Shown: positions 23,790-32,993 of the stretch, piece after piece
Layout: each line of letters opens with the position of its first letter
Numbering within the stretch: position 1 is the first letter of the stretch
DNA from: Planctomycetota bacterium
Lineage (GTDB): Bacteria > Planctomycetota > UBA1135 > GCA-002686595
DNA length: 48,557 nucleotides
Reading direction: 5' to 3'
Assembly: GCA_016779225.1 (NCBI GenBank)
Contig: JADHNZ010000024.1
Span: 1 to 48,557 of the forward strand
The notes under the pieces: generated by a model
What the model saw: only the letters and a program-made list of their open reading frames with translations
What the model was told of the DNA's origin: nothing
The model's database searches: none
Position numbers and translations under genes: made by a program

Positions 23790-25736
23790 CTAGTCCACCC
23801 CGGCGCCGAATCCCGTCCCCGGGGTGCCGCCGCCCTCGCGGCGGGCCGGGCGCCCGGAGCCGTCGCGCCCCTGGGACCTGGACCTGCGGCCCTCCCCGGA
23901 GTCGCTCCCGGAATCCGAGCCGTCCTGGCGACCGCGGCGGCCCTCGCCGTCCCGGCGGCGCTTGGGCCTGCGCTCGGACGAGGCCTCGGGAGCCGCTTCG
24001 GCAAGGCCCGCGCCGAACCCGCCGCCACCTGCGGCCGGAGCCTTCGCCGGGACCTCCTCTCGCTCGCGGCGCTGGGGCGCGTCGCTGCGCTGGCCCCGCT
24101 CGGCGTCGCGCTTCGGGGCCTCCTCTGCGGGGGCCTCTTCGCGGCGCCTCGGGCTGCCGTCCTCGTCGCGCCGGCCGCGGCGCGGGCGCTCCTCGCGCGA
24201 GCGCTGGCTCCGCTCGCGCGGCTTGCTGCCCTCCTCGGTCTGCTCCTCTGAGCGGCGGCGGCTCCGGCGCGGGCGATCCTCGTCGCGGCCGTCGCGGCCG
24301 CTGCGCTCGCCCTCGCCGCGCTCCCTACGGTCGGGCCGATCTGCCGGCTCGCGCTCGCCGTCCCTCTCGCGGCCGCGCTCGCGACGCGGGCGGCGCTCCG
24401 GCCTCTCGCCGTCCTCGGCAGCCTTGCGCGGGGCCTGGCTCAGGTCGCGCGCGCCCTTGAGCATCTCCACCTCGAACTTGGTGGAGCCCACCAGCTCGCG
24501 CCAGTAGCGACGGGTCGAGGGCGTGATGAAGGTGATCGCCGTGCCCTCGCGCCCGGCCCGTCCCGTGCGGCCGATGCGGTGCGTGTAGTCGGCGGTGTCT
24601 CGCGGCGCGGCGAAGTTGACCACGTGGGTCACATGCTTCACATCGAGCCCGCGGGAGGCCACATCCGTTGCGATCAGCACCTTCACCTCGTGGGCGCGGA
24701 AGGCGCCCATGACCTTGAAGCGCGCGGCCTGGTCGTACCCGCCGTGCAGCGCGCGCACCGGGTAGCGCTCGCGCTCCATGCGGCGCATCAGCCGATCCAC
24801 ATCGGTGCGACGGTCACAGAACACCAGGAACACGGCGCTCTCGTCGCTGCGGCGCACGATGTCCTGCAGCAGGCGCGGACGCTCCTCATCATCGACCTCG
24901 ATCGCGCACTGGCGGATCGTCTCGACGGTGGCGTGGCCGCTGGCCGTGGCGATCTCGACGGGGTCCTCCGTCTGGCCGCGCGCGAGCTTCAGCAGCGGCG
25001 GCGGGAAGGTCGCTGAGAAGAGCAGGGTCTGCCGGTACTCGTTGACCTGTGCGAGGATCTTCTCGATGTCCTCGAGGAAGCCGATCTCAAGCATCTTGTC
25101 GGCCTCGTCGAGGACGACGAACTCGGTCCAGGGGAACGAGAGGAAGCCCTGACCCATGAGGTCGAGCACGCGGCCGGGCGTTCCCACGACCACCTGGGCA
25201 CCCTCCTGGAGGGCCTTGACCTGGGGCTGCAGGGGCTCGCCGCCGACGACCAGGGCGACCTTGGTGTCGTTGGGCTTGCCCAGCTCGGCGAGCACATCGT
25301 GGACCTGCTCCGCGAGCTCGCGCGTGGGGGAGAGGACCAGGCCCAGCACCGTCCGTCGCGCCGGATCGATCTTGGCCATCATCGGCGCGCCGAAGGCGAG
25401 GGTCTTGCCCGTGCCGGTCTCGGCCTTCGCGATCACATGGCGACCCTTGAGGACCGGCCCGATGGCGAGGGCCTGGATCGGGGTGGGCTTGGTGATGCCC
25501 ATGGCCGCGATCGCGCCTTGCACGGAGGGGCCCAGGTCGAACTCCTCGAAGGAGTCGATGTCCGGCGGCTCGGCCGTGGGCTCGAGGGGCTGAACGGGGG
25601 GGCCCTTGGGGGCGCCCTTGGGGGCGGGTCGGCGGGCTGCGCGGCCGCGCCCTCTCCTGGTATCGGTCAAGCGGTCTCCTGGTGTCGCCCGGCGGTCGTG
25701 CCGGGGAATCGGGCCAGCAGGATACCGCTCGTCCAT
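23790..25736 (-). CDS. DEAD-box RNA helicase with long charged C-terminal tail
   Basis: 648 residues from the ATG at 25736; a TTG at 25670 with GGAGA just upstream is a plausible alternative start. All helicase motifs are visible: Q motif (KPTPIQ), AETGTGKT, PTRELAEQ, TPGR, DEAD, SAT, ATDVASRGLD and HRIGRTGR. The core ends near residue 420. The remaining 230 residues are almost only Arg, Glu, Asp, Ser, Gly and Pro and must be disordered; such tails bind RNA and help condensate formation. The protein would unwind short RNA duplexes, for example in ribosome assembly or mRNA decay (RhlE/CsdA-like). It contains one of the four ACGT sites in the window (24622). Confidence 0.9.
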   Translation of the reverse strand: MDERYPAGPIPRHDRRATPGDRLTDTRRGRGRAARRPAPKGAPKGPPVQPLEPTAEPPDIDSFEEFDLGPSVQGAIAAMGITKPTPIQALAIGPVLKGRHVIAKAETGTGKTLAFGAPMMAKIDPARRTVLGLVLSPTRELAEQVHDVLAELGKPNDTKVALVVGGEPLQPQVKALQEGAQVVVGTPGRVLDLMGQGFLSFPWTEFVVLDEADKMLEIGFLEDIEKILAQVNEYRQTLLFSATFPPPLLKLARGQTEDPVEIATASGHATVETIRQCAIEVDDEERPRLLQDIVRRSDESAVFLVFCDRRTDVDRLMRRMERERYPVRALHGGYDQAARFKVMGAFRAHEVKVLIATDVASRGLDVKHVTHVVNFAAPRDTADYTHRIGRTGRAGREGTAITFITPSTRRYWRELVGSTKFEVEMLKGARDLSQAPRKAAEDGERPERRPRRERGRERDGEREPADRPDRRERGEGERSGRDGRDEDRPRRSRRRSEEQTEEGSKPRERSQRSREERPRRGRRDEDGSPRRREEAPAEEAPKRDAERGQRSDAPQRREREEVPAKAPAAGGGGFGAGLAEAAPEASSERRPKRRRDGEGRRGRQDGSDSGSDSGEGRRSRSQGRDGSGRPARREGGGTPGTGFGAGVD

Positions 25737-25921
25737 GGACCTACACGCCGTCGAACCCCTGGAACTGGCGGATTCCGGGGATCCAGAGGTCGAGCGCCGG
25801 CGGTACGCGGGACCGTGCGCGAGGGCCGGCCGGTGCGCGCAGCGGCGGTCGGCCCGGAGGTGACTCCACGGCCCCGGGCGGGCGTGTTCCCGGCCGCAGG
25901 CACTGTGCTAGGGTCCCGGCC

Positions 25922-26689
25922 ATGGACATCGTCACCTGGAACGTGAACAGCCTGCGCGCGCGCATGCCCCGCGTCCTGGAGTTTCTCGAGGAGCGCCGCC
26001 CCGATGTGGTCTGCCTGCAGGAGACGAAGGTCGTGGATGAGCTCTTCCCGGCCGAGCCCCTCGAGGAGTTGGGCTACCAGATCGTCCGCCACGGCCAGAA
26101 GACCTACAACGGCGTCGCGATCCTCTCGCGGCACGGGATCGAGGACGCGTGGTGCGGCTTCGACGGGGACGGCAGCGACGAGGAGGCCCGCGTCCTCGGG
26201 GCCACCGTGGGCGATGTGATGCTGCTCAACCTCTATGTGGTGAACGGCAAGAGCGTGGGCGACCCCAAGTACGACCACAAGCTGCGCTGGATGGAGCGGG
26301 TCGCGGCGCTCGTCCAGGAGCGCTATCCGATGACCGAGAAGGTCGTCGTGACGGGCGACTTCAATGTGACCTTCGACGACCGCGATGTGTACGACCCGGA
26401 CGGATGGCGCGACAAGATCCTGTGCAGCGCTCCTGAGCGCGAGGCCCTGGCGGCCATCATGGCGCCCGGTCTCGTGGATGCCCTGCGCCACTTCAACCAG
26501 GACGAGGGCGTCTACACCTGGTGGGACTTCCGCACGCGCGGCTTCCAGCGCAAGCAGGGCCTGCGCATCGACCACTTCCTCGTCTCCCCTCCGGCCCTCG
26601 AGGCTGCGACCGGGGTCGAGGTGGACCTCGTGCGGCGCGACGGGGAGAAGCCCTCGGACCACGCGCCCGTGATCCTCACCCTGGCCTGA
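25922..26689 (+). CDS. xthA: exodeoxyribonuclease III
   Basis: 255 residues, usual XthA length. An AP endonuclease and 3'-5' exonuclease in base-excision repair. Motifs: TWNVNSLR with N7, LQET with E34, GDFNV and the final SDHAPV with its catalytic His; W-rich YTWWDFR near the substrate loop. The ATG at 25922 opens the domain directly. A GTGCTAGGGT element just upstream could be a -10 region. One of the rare ACGT tetranucleotides (25941) is in codons 7-8. The next gene follows after 4 bases. Confidence 0.93.
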   Translation: MDIVTWNVNSLRARMPRVLEFLEERRPDVVCLQETKVVDELFPAEPLEELGYQIVRHGQKTYNGVAILSRHGIEDAWCGFDGDGSDEEARVLGATVGDVMLLNLYVVNGKSVGDPKYDHKLRWMERVAALVQERYPMTEKVVVTGDFNVTFDDRDVYDPDGWRDKILCSAPEREALAAIMAPGLVDALRHFNQDEGVYTWWDFRTRGFQRKQGLRIDHFLVSPPALEAATGVEVDLVRRDGEKPSDHAPVILTLA

Positions 26690-26693
26690 GCCC

Positions 26694-27986
26694 ATGCCCT
26701 CGCCGCGCTCTCCGCTCGTCCTCGTGGGCGTGGCGCTGACCTTCCGCGCGGCGCTCGGCGTGCTGTTCCACCTCCCCGCGCCCCTGCCGGAGGACCCCGA
26801 GTGGGCCTGGGCCTTCGAGCAGGGCGCCGTTGCGCAGGCCCTCCTGCGCGGCGAGGGGTTCGCGGACCCGTTCGCCGCGGCGACCGGACCGACCGCGTGG
26901 ACCGGCCCGATCTATCCGCTCGTCCTTGCGGCGGTCCTGGGCCTCGCGGGGGGCATCAACGAGACGGCGCAGCTCCTGCTCGCCGGCCTGCAGGTGCTCC
27001 TCAGTGCGCTCGTCGTCCTGCCCCTGCTGACCCTGGGGCGCCGGGTCGGCCGCCCTGGCGCCGGCGCTGTCGCGGCCTGGCTCTGGGCGCTCCACCCCGT
27101 GGCCGCGCCCGCTGCCGTGGCGCAGACCTGGGACGCGACCCTCGCGGCCCTGCTGCTGACCACGGCCCTTGCGGCCGCCGCGGCGCGTCCGGCCGGACGC
27201 GCGCTCGTCGGTGCAGGTGCGTGGCTCGGTCTGGCTGCCCTGCTCAAGCCGGTTGCGCTCACCGCGGCCGTGCCCCTCGCCCTCGCCGCCGCGGGCGGCC
27301 GCGGCCGCATCCCGCGGGAGGTCCTGCGGGCAATCGGGCTGTACGCGCTCGGAGTCCTGCTCCTGGTGGGGCCTTGGATGGCGCGCAACGCCGTGGTCCT
27401 GGGCCGCTTCGCCCCCAAGATGAACCTTGGGCTCGAGCTGCTGGTGGGGAACAACGACTTCGCGGATGGTCAGTACTGGGCGCCGTTCCATACCTCCCAA
27501 TCGCCGAACGAGCTCAGCCTCTACCGCAAGCTGGGCGAGGCTGCCTACGGGGACGACTGCATGCGCAGGGCGCGCACCTGGATCCGCGAGCACCCCGAGC
27601 GCTTCCGTGAGCTGACCGCCCTGCGCGCCCGTCACTTCTGGATCGGGACCGTGCGTCCGCCCGAGCTCCTCCTTGGCTCGGGCTCGCCCCCCGACTGGAA
27701 GGGCCTCGTGAAGTGGTGGGCCCAGGCGGTGATGGGGGTCCTGGGCCTTGTGGGGGCCCTCCTCTGGCGCGGCGCGCCCGGGAGCCGCTGGCTGGTGACG
27801 GGCGTGGTGCTCACCTATCCGCTCGTCTACCTCGTGACCCATGCGACCGGTCGCTACCGGCTCCCTCTCGAGCCCCTGCTGACCCTGGCTGCGGCGGCCC
27901 TGGTGCTTGGCGTAGCCCAGCGGCTGGTCGCCGGCCGGGAGGCCTTGGGTCAGTCGCCCTCGGGCGCGGGGCCGGCCGACGCGTGA
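26694..27986 (+). CDS. GT-C fold (dolichyl-phosphate-mannose-type) glycosyltransferase-like membrane protein
   Basis: 430 residues with about ten hydrophobic segments. The first loop has acidic residues (LPEDPEWAWAFEQG), which in ArnT/PMT-type GT-C enzymes carry the catalytic Asp/Glu. WMARNAVVLGRF and the later NNDF and HATGRYRLPLEP recall the GT39/GT83 proteins that transfer sugars from polyprenyl phosphates at the outer face of the inner membrane. The acceptor is unknown. The last 37 bases overlap the tail of the convergent LON-N gene. It probably shares the xthA transcript. Confidence 0.7.
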   Translation: MPSPRSPLVLVGVALTFRAALGVLFHLPAPLPEDPEWAWAFEQGAVAQALLRGEGFADPFAAATGPTAWTGPIYPLVLAAVLGLAGGINETAQLLLAGLQVLLSALVVLPLLTLGRRVGRPGAGAVAAWLWALHPVAAPAAVAQTWDATLAALLLTTALAAAAARPAGRALVGAGAWLGLAALLKPVALTAAVPLALAAAGGRGRIPREVLRAIGLYALGVLLLVGPWMARNAVVLGRFAPKMNLGLELLVGNNDFADGQYWAPFHTSQSPNELSLYRKLGEAAYGDDCMRRARTWIREHPERFRELTALRARHFWIGTVRPPELLLGSGSPPDWKGLVKWWAQAVMGVLGLVGALLWRGAPGSRWLVTGVVLTYPLVYLVTHATGRYRLPLEPLLTLAAAALVLGVAQRLVAGREALGQSPSGAGPADA

Positions 27987-28642
27987 CCGTCGAGGGCCAG
28001 CTGGGCCCTGCGCGCCACATCCGGCTCTGCGAAGATCGCCGCCATGTCCGGCTGGGCCAGGGGGAGACGCTGGCAGAGCAGGTCCACCAGCATGGAGGTG
28101 GGGACATCATCCGGCAGGTTGAGGAGCTCGGGGTGGCGAGCCTGGACCGCACCTCGCAGGGGCTCCTCCAGGGATCGAGCCTCCGCCGGGGTTGGCTCGA
28201 CCTCCGCGAGGGGCGCGCAGCGCACCTGTCGGTAGAGGCGCTCGCTCGGGACCTCCTCGATGGCGACCCGGCCCAGTCCGAAGAGCCAGATCGCGAAGCG
28301 CCCGTCGGGCAGCCGCTCGTGGCGGGCGATCTCGCCCAGCCCGGCCACCGGCAGGACCTCGGGGGGCGAGGCAAGGTCGGCCATGCGCGCGCGCTGGTTC
28401 TCGGGAATGGTCCCGATCACGATGCGCCCTGCTCCGTCGAGGATGTCCTCGACCATCTGGCGGTAGCGCGGCTCGAACACATGCAGCGCCATGAGCTGCC
28501 GCGGGAAGAGGAACGCTCCGGGCAGCGGGAACAGGGGCGCCGTGAGGGCGCGACGGCCGAATGGCGCGTCCTGGGGCTCGGGGGGCCAGCTGTCGGGGAT
28601 CTCGTCCACGGCTCGGTCGGATGGGGGCGCTGAGTGGCCCAC
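27950..28642 (-). CDS. LON N-terminal (substrate-binding) domain protein
   Basis: 230 residues. Residues about 33-200 match the stand-alone LON-N/ASCH-like domain: APLFPLPGAFLFPRQLMALH, then FEPRYRQMVEDIL, IGTIPEN and LPVAGLGEIARHERLPDG. It lacks the AAA and protease parts of Lon, so it is not a protease. Such small proteins are widespread and their role (perhaps as adaptors) is poorly known. Its 3' end overlaps the membrane glycosyltransferase gene tail to tail. Confidence 0.82.
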   Translation of the reverse strand: MGHSAPPSDRAVDEIPDSWPPEPQDAPFGRRALTAPLFPLPGAFLFPRQLMALHVFEPRYRQMVEDILDGAGRIVIGTIPENQRARMADLASPPEVLPVAGLGEIARHERLPDGRFAIWLFGLGRVAIEEVPSERLYRQVRCAPLAEVEPTPAEARSLEEPLRGAVQARHPELLNLPDDVPTSMLVDLLCQRLPLAQPDMAAIFAEPDVARRAQLALDGHASAGPAPEGD

Positions 28643-28724
28643 TTTCCTCCTAGGCCCGGCGCGCGTCCGATTCTCGCACGAGGCGGGAGACTGCGTGGGC
28701 GGAGGGAGCGGGCGGGATCCTCTC

Positions 28725-29627
28725 TCAGCCGAGGGGCTGGATCGGCACCTCGGGGTGGCCGGCGAGGAGGCGGACGACGCGGGCGAGGCGGCGGACCTCG
28801 CCGCGGCGGCCGATGGCGCGGAAGCAGGCCGCGGTGTTCAGCGTGTGGCGCAGGAACATCGAGGTGGTCGGGGCCGGCTTCAGCCACTCCTCCTGGAAGG
28901 GGAGGTTGTGGGCCGAGAGGTAGCCGAGGACATGCTCGCGCTCGATGAGCTCCCCGTCGCCGAACGGGTCCACCAGCTGGTCGCCATCGGGCTGGCGCAC
29001 CAGCAGGACCACATGGCCCGGAACCGGGAGCAGCTCGCAGCGCAGGCCCGCGGTCGCCGCGACCCGGCGCCAGAGGGCGCACAGCACCAGAGGCATCGCC
29101 GTCCGCGTCTCGACCGCCCGGGCAAGGGAGGCGTGGCCGGGAGCGGGCTCGACCGACTCCATGCCGGTGAAGCCCCTCTCCTTGTAGAGGTACTCCGAGA
29201 GGACCTGGGCCGGGGTCTGGCCGCGGCGGCGCAGCCGGCGGGCGACCTCCTGGCCCATGGCATGGATGGCGCGCAGGGTGGGACGCGGGTCGCGGCCCGG
29301 GTCCACGAAGTCGTCCAGGAGCAGGAGGGCCGTGTCCAGGTCGTGTCGGGCGTGGAGCGCATAGCGGACCAGGCGGCGGGCGGCTCGCTCGCGGCCGCGC
29401 TCCAGCACGAGCTCCCGGCAGCGGGCCCGCAGGACCGGGTCCTGGCTGCGGGAGCCGCGCAGCAGCCCCGGCAGCGCCTCCTTGCCCAGCCGCTGCAGCC
29501 GTCTCCGTACCGCCCCCTGGACGGTCGGGGACTCGTCCGAGAGCAGGGAGATCAGCAGGTCCAGGGGGCCTGGAGAGGGCGAGGCGTGGGGGAGCGGGGG
29601 CATCTCGCGGGGCGACGCCCTCATCAT
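28725..29627 (-). CDS. SirB1/transglutaminase-like family protein
   Basis: 300 residues from the ATG at 29627 (a second ATG follows at once and another lies at 29603). The C-terminal 180 residues carry the SirB1/Transglut_core2 pattern: [39 protein letters not shown] and FVDPFGDG-like residues. The N-terminal 100 residues are helical (HEAT-like, [17 protein letters not shown]). The catalytic Cys of true transglutaminases is not evident, as is usual in this family. Function unknown. Confidence 0.75.
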   Translation of the reverse strand: MMRASPREMPPLPHASPSPGPLDLLISLLSDESPTVQGAVRRRLQRLGKEALPGLLRGSRSQDPVLRARCRELVLERGRERAARRLVRYALHARHDLDTALLLLDDFVDPGRDPRPTLRAIHAMGQEVARRLRRRGQTPAQVLSEYLYKERGFTGMESVEPAPGHASLARAVETRTAMPLVLCALWRRVAATAGLRCELLPVPGHVVLLVRQPDGDQLVDPFGDGELIEREHVLGYLSAHNLPFQEEWLKPAPTTSMFLRHTLNTAACFRAIGRRGEVRRLARVVRLLAGHPEVPIQPLG

Positions 29628-29694
29628 GCCCCCGCACGCTGCGGATCCCAACCCCGGGTTGTCCCTCCCTGCTCCGCGCCTTGCCCGGTCCTCC

Positions 29695-29723
29695 TTGCTC
29701 CTGGGGGACCCCAGGCCTATCCT
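29695..29723 (+). promoter_or_regulatory. sigma70-like promoter with a palindrome in the spacer
   Basis: TTGCTC (29695-29700), 17-base spacer, TATCCT (29718-29723). The spacer contains the perfect inverted repeat CCTGGGG-GA-CCCCAGG (29700-29715), a natural place for a repressor operator. The predicted leader is about 95 bases to the thiolase start. Confidence 0.5.
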
Positions 29724-29824
29724 GGTTGGCCTCAAATTCCGGCGAGAGGCCCCACAGGCCCGCTGGAAGACCCCGCAGGGACCCTCCGGCGCCGTCGGAT
29801 CCCCGCACTCGCCCCTCCTGCCCC

Positions 29825-31030
29825 GTGATCCACACCTCCTCTCCGCGGGTGGTCCTCACCCACGCCCTGCGTACGCCCATCGGGCGCTACCTCGGTGCGT
29901 TCGCCGACCTCTCGGCGGCGGACCTTGGCGCCTCCGTCGTGCAGGACCTCGTGGGCCGCGCGGGCGTCGATCCGCTGGCCGTGGGCAAGGTGTACTTCGG
30001 GAACGGCCGCCAGGCCGGGGGCGGCCCGAACCTCGCCCGCCAGGTCGCCGTGCGCGGCGGTCTAGGTGAGGCCTGCCCGGCGACGACCATCAACAAGGCC
30101 TGCGGCTCCGGTCTCGAGAGCATCGGCCTCGGCGCGGACTGGATTCGCCTTGGTCGCGCGCGCGCTGTGGTCGCCGGCGGGGCCGAGAGCATGAGCGGGC
30201 TGCCGTTCTTCCTGCCGAAGTTCCGGCGTGGCTACCGCATGGGGCACGCGCCCGTCGTGGACTCCATGTACAAGGACGGCTTCGTCTGTCCGCTGGCGGA
30301 CATGGTCATGGGGGAGACCGCCGAGGCCCTCGCCCAGGAGCTCGGCATCAGCCGCGAGGACCAAGACGCCTTCGCCCTGGAGAGCCAGCGCAAGGCTGGG
30401 GCGGCGATCGCTGCCGGCCGGTTCGCCGACGAGCTCTCCCCGGTGACCGTCGAGTCGCGCAAGGGCTCTGTCGTCGTGGACGCAGATGAGCATCCCCGCC
30501 CGGACGCCACCCTCGCGGGCCTGGGCAAGCTGCCCGCGGTCTTCGACCGCGAGAGCGGCACGGTCACCGCCGGCAACGCCTCTGGGATCACCGACGGCGC
30601 GGCTGCCGTGCTCCTCATGGAGGAGACCCTCGCCGAGGAGCTCGGCCTCGAGCCTCTTGCCTGGGTTGGCGAGTCGCGCAGCGCCGGCGTCGACCCGCGC
30701 CGCATGGGGATCGGGCCCGTGCCCGCCGTGCGCGCCCTCGAGGAGGCCAACGGCCTCGCCGTCGGCGACTACGACCTGGTGGAGCTCAACGAGGCCTTCG
30801 CCGCGCAGGTGCTTGCCTGCGACAGGGACCTTCACATGGACGCCGACCGCCTCAATGTGAACGGAGGCTCGATCGCCCTCGGGCACCCGATCGGCGCCAC
30901 CGGGGCGCGCATCGTCGTCACCCTGCTGCACGAGATGCGGCGCCGCGACGTCGACAACGGCCTCGCCACCCTGTGCATCAGCGGCGGCATGGGCCTGGCC
31001 TCAGCCTTCCACCGCACGCCGAGCGCCTGA
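29825..31030 (+). CDS. thiolase (acetyl-CoA acyltransferase)
   Basis: 401 residues from a GTG at 29825. The catalytic Cys is in [10 protein letters not shown], followed by [16 protein letters not shown] and LCISGGMG with the second Cys. The loop [14 protein letters not shown] is of the degradative/FadA-like kind seen also in acetoacetyl-CoA thiolases. It opens the second fatty-acid operon, 55 bases before a 3-hydroxyacyl-CoA dehydrogenase. A promoter candidate is 102 bases upstream. Upstream in-frame codons are out of character (Pro/Cys rich), so the GTG start is preferred. Confidence 0.88.
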   Translation: MIHTSSPRVVLTHALRTPIGRYLGAFADLSAADLGASVVQDLVGRAGVDPLAVGKVYFGNGRQAGGGPNLARQVAVRGGLGEACPATTINKACGSGLESIGLGADWIRLGRARAVVAGGAESMSGLPFFLPKFRRGYRMGHAPVVDSMYKDGFVCPLADMVMGETAEALAQELGISREDQDAFALESQRKAGAAIAAGRFADELSPVTVESRKGSVVVDADEHPRPDATLAGLGKLPAVFDRESGTVTAGNASGITDGAAAVLLMEETLAEELGLEPLAWVGESRSAGVDPRRMGIGPVPAVRALEEANGLAVGDYDLVELNEAFAAQVLACDRDLHMDADRLNVNGGSIALGHPIGATGARIVVTLLHEMRRRDVDNGLATLCISGGMGLASAFHRTPSA

Positions 31031-31085
31031 GCGCGGATGCGCACGCGGAATCGAACACCCCTCCCCTCAACCGAACCCCAAGCAC

Positions 31086-31979
31086 ATGAAGATCGAGAAA
31101 GTCGGAGTCGTCGGATGTGGCCTCATGGGCCACGGCATCGTCCAGGTCGCCGCCCAGGGGGGCTGCCAGGTGGTCGCCCTCGAGACCGCGCCGGAGTACC
31201 TCGAGAAGGGGCTCGCCCGCGTGGACAAGAGCCTCGCCAAGCTGGCGGCCAAGGGCGTCGAGAAGGGCAAGATGACCCAGGAGCAGGCGGACGCGTGGGT
31301 CGCGGAGACCCGCGGCCGGATCACCGGCAGCACCGACCGTGCGGACCTCGCGGACTGCGACCTGGTCATCGAGGCGATCGTCGAGAACCTCGACGCCAAG
31401 AAGGAGCTGTTCGGCGCTCTGGGCGGCATCTGCAAGCCCGAGACGATCTTCGGCTCCAACACCTCCTCGTTCCCGATCGGGGAGATGGCGTCGGCCTCCG
31501 GGCGCCCCGAGCGCTTCGTGGGCCTGCACTTCTTCAACCCCGTGCAGCTCATGCGCCTGGTGGAGGTCGTGCGCACCGACGCCACCGACGGTGAGGTCTT
31601 CGAGGCCGCCAAGGCCTTTGGCGCTGCCTGCGGCAAGACCCCGGTCTCCTGCAAGGACACCCCCGGCTTTGTCGTCAACCGCCTGCTCGTGCCCTACATG
31701 GTGCAGGCGATCCAGATGCTGGACCGCGGCGACGCGAGCGCCGAGGACATCGACGCGGCCATGCAGTTCGGCTGCGGCTACCCGATGGGTCCGATCACCC
31801 TGACCGACTATGTCGGCCTCGACACGACCCTCTTCATCCTCGAGGGCTGGACTGAGCGCTACCCCGACGAGCCGGCCTTCGCGATCCCGCAGTCCCTGCG
31901 CGACAAGGTCGCCGAGGGCAAGCTCGGCCGCAAGACGGGCGAGGGCTACTACAAGTGGGACGGGGACAAGAAGGCATGA
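31086..31979 (+). CDS. 3-hydroxyacyl-CoA dehydrogenase
   Basis: 297 residues. The NAD motif GCGLMG is at 10-15. GLHFFNPVQLMRLVEVV holds the His-Glu pair, then CKDTPGFVVNRLL and the terminal KTGEGYYKW. It is a paralogue of the enzyme at 13179. It would oxidise L-3-hydroxyacyl-CoA to 3-ketoacyl-CoA. Its stop overlaps the start of the next gene (ATGA). Confidence 0.92.
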   Translation: MKIEKVGVVGCGLMGHGIVQVAAQGGCQVVALETAPEYLEKGLARVDKSLAKLAAKGVEKGKMTQEQADAWVAETRGRITGSTDRADLADCDLVIEAIVENLDAKKELFGALGGICKPETIFGSNTSSFPIGEMASASGRPERFVGLHFFNPVQLMRLVEVVRTDATDGEVFEAAKAFGAACGKTPVSCKDTPGFVVNRLLVPYMVQAIQMLDRGDASAEDIDAAMQFGCGYPMGPITLTDYVGLDTTLFILEGWTERYPDEPAFAIPQSLRDKVAEGKLGRKTGEGYYKWDGDKKA

Positions 31980-32992
31980 GCCTGCTCGTCTCACTGGCCC
32001 TGCTCACGGGCGGTGTCCTTGGCGCCGAGAGCCGCGTCTCCGCCGCCCAGGACGGAGCCGTCGGTGCCCAGGAGGCTCCCGCCGCGCGCGCGGCCGCGGA
32101 GTGGTCCGCCCCCGGCCTCTGGCTGGCGGGTGCGGAGTTCCCGGTCACCCTGCGCCTCGAGGCGCCCGAGGGAGGCCTGACGCTGCCGGTCTGGGCGCTC
32201 AGCCCCGCGGCCTTCGAGGTGGCGGGTAAGCCCCTCGCGGCCCGCGCAGAAGGCGGTGCCCTGACCCTCCAGCCCGGCCAGGTCGTGGAGACCGTGCTCG
32301 ATCTTGGCGCTGCGCTGGGGGCCCTCGCTCCCGAGGGCGCCTTCGAGCTCGCCTGCGCCCTCGAGGGCGCCTCGGCACCCCAGCAGGTGGTGTCGCCGGT
32401 CGCGGTCGAGGCGGACCTCGAGTTCATGGCGATGGAGGCCGAGCAGCTGGCGCAGTTCGAGGTCGTGATGATGACGAATCGCGGCGTCCTGTGGTTCGAG
32501 CTGTGGCCCGAGGTCGCTCCGAACCATGTGCGCAACTTCCTCGACCTCGCCTCGAGCGGGTTCTATGACGGCACCGGTTTCCACCGCGTGATCCCCGGCT
32601 TCATGATCCAGGGCGGTCGTGCCAAGGCCGGGACGCCCGCGCCGCGCCGCGTGCAGGCGGAGTTCAATGCGCGCAAGCACGAGGCCGGCGTCCTCTCGGC
32701 GGCTCGCCTCGGCAACGATGTGAACTCGGCGGACAGCCAGTTCTTCGTCATGCACCGGAACTACCCGAGCCTGAACGGGCGCTACTCCGCGTTCGGCAAG
32801 CTCAAGTCCGGCATGGAGGTGGTGGAGAAGATCGTCGTCACCGGCGACTCGCGCTTCTCGCCGCAGACCGAGCGTGGCTTCACTCCGACGACGCCCCAGA
32901 CCATCGAGCGCGCCATTGTCGTGCGCGCCGCCCGCGGAGCCGACGAGGCTCCCGCACCGAAGGACCAGAACCCCCAGAAGAAGGGCCAGTGA
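31976..32992 (+). CDS. exported cyclophilin-type peptidyl-prolyl isomerase
   Basis: 338 residues. A hydrophobic leader (MSLLVSLALLTGGVLGAES) is followed by a 130-residue beta-rich region without known motif, then a cyclophilin domain at about 155-320: FHRVIPGFMIQGG, DSQFFVMH and NGRYSAFGKL. It would catalyse proline cis-trans isomerisation in the periplasm. Coupling to a beta-oxidation gene by an ATGA overlap is unusual. The last residues are Lys/Gln-rich. The next cyclophilin starts 1 base after its stop. Confidence 0.85.
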   Translation: MSLLVSLALLTGGVLGAESRVSAAQDGAVGAQEAPAARAAAEWSAPGLWLAGAEFPVTLRLEAPEGGLTLPVWALSPAAFEVAGKPLAARAEGGALTLQPGQVVETVLDLGAALGALAPEGAFELACALEGASAPQQVVSPVAVEADLEFMAMEAEQLAQFEVVMMTNRGVLWFELWPEVAPNHVRNFLDLASSGFYDGTGFHRVIPGFMIQGGRAKAGTPAPRRVQAEFNARKHEAGVLSAARLGNDVNSADSQFFVMHRNYPSLNGRYSAFGKLKSGMEVVEKIVVTGDSRFSPQTERGFTPTTPQTIERAIVVRAARGADEAPAPKDQNPQKKGQ

Positions 32993-32993
32993 C

